A DNA stretch of 33,188 nt from positions 1 to 33,188 of IMG/VR virus record IMGVR_UViG_3300029826_000015, one strand, 5' to 3'. Position 1 is the stretch's first letter, and each line of letters begins with the position of its first letter. Below the pieces are notes generated by a model. It was not told the origin of the DNA, made no database searches, and saw only the letters and a list, made by a program, of their open reading frames with translations. A program made the position numbers and the translations under genes. Positions 30,392-33,188 of this stretch are shown here, one piece after another. The DNA is from a virus.

Positions 30392-30778
30392 ATGATAGGA
30401 TTAAAAGTTTATGGGATTGGAAGAGTTTGCAAAAGTCCAGAAATAAAGGATTTAGGTAATAATAAAAAAGTTGCAACCGTTGTAGTAGTTTATAACGAAA
30501 AATACAACGAAAAGGAAACAAGTCACTTTTTTGAGTGCGTAGGATTCGGCAAACTAGCAGACATTATACAAAAATACGTAATGAAGGGTGACAAAATAGG
30601 AATTATAGGTGACCTAAAAGAGGATAAATGGGAAACAAAAGACGGTAAAACAGGCAGAAAAGCACGAATATACCTTAATAGTGTAGAACTTTTAGGACAG
30701 AAAAAAAACAACGACGAAATACAAAGTTCAGATTTTTATAGTGATGGAGATAATGAGATTGAAAAAAGTTATTTTTAG
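30392..30778 (+). CDS. ssb: Single-stranded DNA-binding protein
   Basis: ATG 30392 is chosen (GGAGAGG at 30379-30385); the frame is open slightly upstream without an ATG. 128 residues with the OB-fold SSB pattern: GIGRVCKSPEIK, NKKVATVVVVYNEKYN, THFF-like SHFFECVGFGKLADII, and MKGDKIGIIGDLKEDKWETKDGK, then ARIYLNSVELL. The acidic end (FYSDGDNEIEKSYF) stands in for the usual DDDIPF tail that recruits partners. It protects single strands during replication and recombination. Confidence 0.93.
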   Translation: MIGLKVYGIGRVCKSPEIKDLGNNKKVATVVVVYNEKYNEKETSHFFECVGFGKLADIIQKYVMKGDKIGIIGDLKEDKWETKDGKTGRKARIYLNSVELLGQKKNNDEIQSSDFYSDGDNEIEKSYF

Positions 30779-30786
30779 TTTATAAT
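30759..30786 (+). promoter_or_regulatory. Promoter for the structured leader RNA
   Basis: TTGAAA (30759-30764), 16 bp, TATAAT (30781-30786), overlapping the end of ssb. Transcription would start near 30792, exactly where the folded leader begins. Confidence 0.65.
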
Positions 30787-30789
30787 TAA

Positions 30790-30915
30790 AGAAGGATAAA
30801 GCTATGTTATAACAAGGCAAGGCAAAGCGCAAGGGTGAAACTGTTGAGAGCAGTTTGAAAGTGGTAGTAACTTTCCTTTGCCGAATCCTTTTGCAAAAAC
30901 ATAAAAGGATACAAT
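30790..30915 (+). ncRNA. Riboswitch-like leader: three-way junction with SD-sequestering switch
   Basis: A closing stem P1, GGCAAAG (30821-30827) with CTTTGCC (30876-30882), encloses P2 AAACTG/CAGTTT (30838-30856, loop TTGAGAG) and P3 GAAAGT/ACTTTC (30857-30875, loop GGTAGTA). There are no bases between P2, P3 and P1, and a 10-base joining segment CGCAAGGGTG before P2. Outside, ATCCTTTT (30885-30892) can pair either with AAGGAT near the RNA start (30792-30797, extendable) or with AAAAGGAT (30903-30910), the ribosome binding site of the next gene. Only one can form at a time, so the element could switch translation. A tiny ATG-TTA-TAA frame (30804-30812) follows the first AAGGAT. No known family recognised. 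Confidence 0.6.
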
Positions 30916-31083
30916 ATGGGAAATTTACGACAACTAAAACAAACCAAAAATGAAGAAATCAACAAATTGTTAATGAATTATGAATTTAAAATCAGGCAAC
31001 CTGAAAAATTTGAACAAAAATTAGATCAAAAATTGCAAGAGCTAGCAGTTATAGAAGAAAAAATTGAAAGGGATAAAAAATGA
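30916..31083 (+). CDS. Small coiled-coil-like protein, 55 aa, under the structured leader
   Basis: ATG 30916, 5 bases after the AAGGAT SD that the leader can mask. It is charged and helical throughout (NEEINKLLMNYEFKIRQPEKF, then DQKLQELAVIEEKIERDKK). It overlaps the next membrane gene by 4 bp. No family known. Whatever the leader senses should control this and coupled genes. Confidence 0.65.
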   Translation: MGNLRQLKQTKNEEINKLLMNYEFKIRQPEKFEQKLDQKLQELAVIEEKIERDKK

Positions 31084-31262
31084 TCTATTTTATAGAGATT
31101 ATAATAATATTGTTTTTTTGGTTGCTTTTCTTGTTTGACATTTATAGAGAAGGCAAAACAATAACTTTTGTGTATGCAGTATTATTATTAAGCATAATAC
31201 TTGTAGTATTGTTTATTACAAATATTTACTATTATGAAATTTTGAGGTTGCTAACATGCTAA
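31080..31262 (+). CDS. Two-span small membrane protein, 60 aa
   Basis: ATGA-coupled to the gene before. Spans at about 3-21 (YFIEIIIILFFWLLFLFDI) and about 30-50 (FVYAVLLLSIILVVLFITN) with a short basic loop. Could be a superinfection-exclusion or holin-like factor expressed early, not with lysis genes. No family is recognised. Overlaps the next gene by 7 bp. Confidence 0.65.
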   Translation: MIYFIEIIIILFFWLLFLFDIYREGKTITFVYAVLLLSIILVVLFITNIYYYEILRLLTC

Positions 31263-31516
31263 AAAATATAACAAAGCTAGCATTAAGCAAAAGCAACATA
31301 GCATCGACTTATGACACTGAACGACTTTTATCTTATGTTGGTGTAGAAAATTATAGATTAGAGATCGTACAGCGTATTCATAATATGTTCGAAGAAAATG
31401 AGATAAGACATACAACTGCATATATATATACCATGCTTGATGAAAGAGAAAGAAGAGTATTGAACAAATTATTTAATAATAAGACAATAGAGGGATTGAC
31501 AATAATATTTTTATAA
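31256..31516 (+). CDS. Hypothetical protein, 86 aa
   Basis: Starts inside the end of the membrane gene. Helical text (LALSKSNIASTYDTERLLSYVGV, then LDERERRVLNKLFNNKTIEGL). The 'L.ErErrvL.~lf' piece faintly recalls sigma region 4 or ArpU-like activators, but the HTH is not convincing. Function unknown. Confidence 0.6.
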   Translation: MLKNITKLALSKSNIASTYDTERLLSYVGVENYRLEIVQRIHNMFEENEIRHTTAYIYTMLDERERRVLNKLFNNKTIEGLTIIFL

Positions 31517-31526
31517 GGAATATATT

Positions 31527-32240
31527 ATGACAATAAACAAAAATACAGTAATAGTAAAAGATTTTTATGTACCTTATTATTCAAGTTTTAAAAAGCTTGA
31601 AAAATTTGCTAATGATATTAAAACTATTTTAGAAAATTTAGGTATTTCTTACAAAATAGAGCTTAGAAAAGATGGGGAAATAATTACAAATTTTGAAGAA
31701 ATTAATTTTAAATCAAAATCAAATTGGGATATAATAAATTGTTTTAAATTAGATAATAACATGGAAATCGAATTAACTGAATGTTCCATTTACATAAAAG
31801 TTAATGGATTTGCAGATTACAGTAGCAAGGGTATTAGGATATTAACTAGTCAGGATATTACAGTAAGAAAGCTTGAAAACTACGAAAATAAATTGAATGA
31901 TTTAATTATACAAAGAGATGAATCACAAAAAATAAAAAAAGAAAAGTCGTGTAAAGGTGAACTTCTTGTAAAAGAATTAAAAAATAATACTATGCTTGAA
32001 GGTTATGAAATTTCAAGTGTAATAAGTTTAGAACCACAAGTGTTAATAAAGATTGAAAAAGATAGTAGGTGGGTTATGTTAAATATAACTGATAGTGAAG
32101 TAAGAATACATAATCGATATAAAAATAATGGATATTTTTCTACTCTTGAAAAACTTGTTGAAGATCTACGGAAAGATGTTGAATTTTATGATTACGTAAA
32201 TACAAATATTATTCCTTTTATAGAAAATCTTAATAAATAA
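31527..32240 (+). CDS. Hypothetical protein, 237 aa
   Basis: ATG 31527 after TAAGGA (31515-31520). Two similar halves can be seen by eye: IINCFKLDNNMEIELTECSIYIKVNGFADYSSKGI and, later, VLIKIEKDSRWVMLNITDSEVRIHNRYKN, both beta-rich with a strand order 'i.ie.....i.i.~~~v.i'. A short charged helix links them. This may be a duplicated small domain. No family known, no membrane span. Confidence 0.72.
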   Translation: MTINKNTVIVKDFYVPYYSSFKKLEKFANDIKTILENLGISYKIELRKDGEIITNFEEINFKSKSNWDIINCFKLDNNMEIELTECSIYIKVNGFADYSSKGIRILTSQDITVRKLENYENKLNDLIIQRDESQKIKKEKSCKGELLVKELKNNTMLEGYEISSVISLEPQVLIKIEKDSRWVMLNITDSEVRIHNRYKNNGYFSTLEKLVEDLRKDVEFYDYVNTNIIPFIENLNK

Positions 32241-32250
32241 GGAGGATGTC

Positions 32251-32337
32251 ATGACAACTTTAAGGGGTATTTTAAGAAAATTCAGAATTATTTATTTGCA
32301 AAAAAAACTTGAAAAAGAATTAAGGAAGGCAGCGTGA
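32251..32337 (+). CDS. Very small basic protein, 28 aa
   Basis: ATG 32251 behind GGAGG (32241-32245), stop TGA 32335-32337. Basic amphipathic text (MTTLRGILRKFRIIYLQKKL, then EKELRKAA). It overlaps the next small gene by 4 bp (GTGA). A strong SD and coupling support translation despite its size. Confidence 0.5.
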   Translation: MTTLRGILRKFRIIYLQKKLEKELRKAA

Positions 32338-32423
32338 TATACAAAACAATATTAAGTATTATATTACTTATATTATTGTTTGTACATATTTTAAATACGA
32401 TTTATAGCAAGATAAACAGTTAA
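32334..32423 (+). CDS. Very small one-span membrane protein, 29 aa
   Basis: GTG start 32334, coupled by GTGA to the gene before, with AAGGAAGG (32323-32330) as SD. One hydrophobic span (TILSIILLILLLFVHIL-like, residues about 5-20) and a polar tail. Ends at a terminator. Function unknown; size resembles membrane toxins and lysis modulators. Confidence 0.5.
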   Translation: MIYKTILSIILLILLFVHILNTIYSKINS

Positions 32424-32450
32424 GAGCGGATAAATTCCGTTCTTTTTTTT
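32424..32450 (+). terminator. Rho-independent terminator
   Basis: GAGCGGA (32424-32430) pairs with TCCGTTC (32436-32442, one G-U) around TAAAT, then T8 (32443-32450). Ends the operon that starts at 30792. Confidence 0.82.
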
Positions 32451-32461
32451 ATAAAAAATAG

Positions 32462-32489
32462 TTGACAAACTGATATTATGATATACAAT
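32462..32489 (+). promoter_or_regulatory. Promoter for the RHH/antirepressor operon
   Basis: TTGACA (32462-32467), 16 bp, TACAAT (32484-32489): near consensus, directly after the terminator and just before the RHH gene. Confidence 0.72.
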
Positions 32490-32507
32490 ATTGATAAGGA
32501 GGCAAAT

Positions 32508-32663
32508 ATGAGAATTAACCAACATGGAAACAAAGAACATTTACAAACATTTTGGATTGAGGAGGAAATTCTTAGAAGATTAGAACGAAAACTATTTGAA
32601 GAAAGAAAGACAAAAAAGGAATTGTTTTTAGAAGCAATCAAAAAATATTTAGGGGAGGATTAA
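32508..32663 (+). CDS. Ribbon-helix-helix repressor candidate, 51 aa
   Basis: ATG 32508 is chosen for its AAGGAGG SD (32496-32502). HLQTFWIEEEILRRLERKLFEER (residues about 11-33) and then TKKELFLEAIKKYL fit an RHH fold: strand 'tFWi', helix, turn and second helix. It sits where phages such as P22 place Arc near Ant. It may repress its own promoter and the antirepressor through the inverted repeats at 32673-32739. Confidence 0.7.
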   Translation: MRINQHGNKEHLQTFWIEEEILRRLERKLFEERKTKKELFLEAIKKYLGED

Positions 32664-32672
32664 AAAGTTTAC

Positions 32673-32739
32673 TACAATCGTCATAGATTATTAACCGAGT
32701 ACGATTGTACGAAGTTAATATCTATGCACTAATACATAG
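32673..32739 (+). promoter_or_regulatory. Interleaved inverted repeats in the antirepressor leader
   Basis: A: TACAATCGT (32673-32681) with ACGATTGTA (32701-32709), 9 bp. B: CATAGAT-TATTAAC (32682-32695) with GTTAATA-TCTATG (32714-32726), 13 bp with one bulged T. The order A-B-A'-B' makes the two stems overlap, and no base separates A from B, so both cannot form together as a normal pseudoknot. CTATG (32722-32726) can also pair with CATAG (32735-32739). This looks like an RNA switch or overlapping operators; the antirepressor SD follows at 32750-32755. Confidence 0.65.
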
Positions 32740-32760
32740 CTTAAAAATAAGGAGATGAAT

Positions 32761-33188
32761 ATGAATGAATTATTTAATCAAAACGAGCAGTTAATGACAG
32801 TTAAAGAAGTAGCAGATGTTTTGAAAATTAGTAAAAGGACAATACAAGAAACAGTTAAAAAGTTTTTTCCTGAAATAGTACAAAATGGGAAAACAACTTA
32901 TATGAATCAAGAACAAGTAACAAGAATTAAGCAGGCTATCGAATTATCAGGAAGGAATGACCTAGCGAATGTTCGCGAGGTTCAAAACATAAAAACTGAC
33001 TTAGAAAAAGCAGAAACCATTAAACTTGCTTTTCAATATATTCAAGAAAACTATCTTGAAGCAAAAAGACAACTAGAACAACAAAGGCATAAAGTCGATT
33101 TTTACGATTCTGTAACACAAACAAACGACTATAAAGACATGTCGGAAGTAGCAAAGATTTTAAACAATGGATTTGGACGAAATAATCT
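32761..33188 (+). CDS. Phage antirepressor (Ant), N-terminal part (runs off window end)
   Basis: ATG 32761 after AAGGAG (32749-32754). Residues about 10-50 form a helix-turn-helix-like region (MTVKEVADVLKISKRTIQET, then PEIVQNGKTTYM). A linker typical of antirepressors follows (NVREVQNIKTDLEKAETIKLAFQ). HKVDFYDSVTQTNDYKDMSEVAKIL and GFGRNN then start the KilAC domain. The gene is open at the end. Base 1-192 carries the exact continuation of the domain, with one base missing. It would relieve repression, probably by binding a repressor. Confidence 0.88.
   Translation, partial: MNELFNQNEQLMTVKEVADVLKISKRTIQETVKKFFPEIVQNGKTTYMNQEQVTRIKQAIELSGRNDLANVREVQNIKTDLEKAETIKLAFQYIQENYLEAKRQLEQQRHKVDFYDSVTQTNDYKDMSEVAKILNNGFGRNN

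Noticed and set aside
30821-30882. tRNA-like cloverleaf with 7-bp acceptor-like stem and a 7-base loop that would give a GAG anticodon
   Set aside because: No D arm, no T-loop consensus (GGTAGTA instead of TTCRA), third stem of 6 bp and no CCA or standard discriminator. Better read as a three-way-junction leader RNA.
31256-31516. ArpU/RinA-like late activator or sigma-like protein
   Set aside because: Only a short DERERRVLNKLF piece is similar and no full helix-turn-helix can be made out; left as hypothetical.
32673-32726. Classical H-type pseudoknot before the antirepressor
   Set aside because: There is no linker base between the first strands of the two stems, so a 13-bp second stem could not be spanned. 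Alternative hairpins or DNA operators are more realistic.
32961-32980. CCTAGCGAATGTTCGCGAGG, resembling a LexA/SOS box
   Set aside because: The core is CGAA-TG-TTCG, lacking the CGAAC-N4-GTTCG spacing, and it lies within antirepressor coding sequence.

Overview
This window looks like one complete or nearly complete genome of a tailed double-stranded DNA phage with a long tail. All convincing genes lie on the + strand, are tightly packed with 1-25 bp overlaps, and start behind strong AGGAG/GGAGG ribosome binding sites. The sequence is very AT-rich (about 30 % GC by eye) and uses TAA, TAG and TGA as ordinary stops. The host is not shown directly. A low-GC bacterium such as a spirochaete (Brachyspira), a fusobacterium or a low-GC Bacillota member would fit the base composition, and I cannot choose between them. 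The two window ends are halves of the same antirepressor gene: bases 32761-33188 encode the start and bases 1-192 the end of one KilAC-type protein. The molecule was therefore probably circular (or circularly permuted) in the assembly, with about one base missing at the join.

Layout: 1-1222, end of the antirepressor plus two unknown early genes. 1245-7448, DNA replication and nucleotide block: DUF4373-type replication initiator, RusA resolvase, DUF3310 protein, HNH-like protein, DnaC-like helicase loader, MazG/dUTPase-like pyrophosphohydrolase, NinB-like protein and small unknowns. This block is interrupted at 2587-2967 by a promoter-like site, a folded and possibly pseudoknotted RNA element with a terminator, and a decayed helix-turn-helix gene. 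7449-7659, a gene-free stretch with four hairpins (the last a terminator) and a promoter for the late genes. 7660-12530, packaging and head genes: small and large terminase, portal, SPP1 gp7-like minor head protein, scaffold. 12540-17561, P22-type coat protein, zinc-finger protein, beta-rich virion protein, head-tail connectors, tail tube. 17583-24702, tail assembly chaperones G and G-T (frameshift on an A9 run), 890-residue tape measure, tail tip, fibre and hub candidates. 24712-26905, lysis region: several small membrane proteins and a YkuD-like (L,D-transpeptidase fold) protein as the best lysin candidate, closed by a terminator. 27065-30778, early recombination block: Cas4-like iron-sulphur nuclease, ribbon-helix-helix protein, Rha-type regulator, Rad52/ERF-like annealing protein candidate, SSB. 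30759-32423, a promoter with a structured leader RNA, then small unknown and membrane proteins. 32462-33188, a ribbon-helix-helix repressor candidate, a leader with interleaved inverted repeats, and the antirepressor.

Together the genes give a self-contained siphovirus-like programme: replication by initiator plus helicase loader, recombination by nuclease, annealing protein and SSB, headful- or cos-type packaging, virion assembly and lysis. Regulators typical of temperate phages are present (Rha, Ant, two RHH proteins), yet I see no integrase, excisionase, CI-like repressor or partition gene. The most interesting parts are the non-coding structures: a promoter-driven three-way-junction RNA whose outer strand competes with a ribosome binding site (30759-30916), a terminator RNA with possible pseudoknots (2630-2753), interleaved inverted repeats before the antirepressor (32673-32739), and dyads overlapping promoters.
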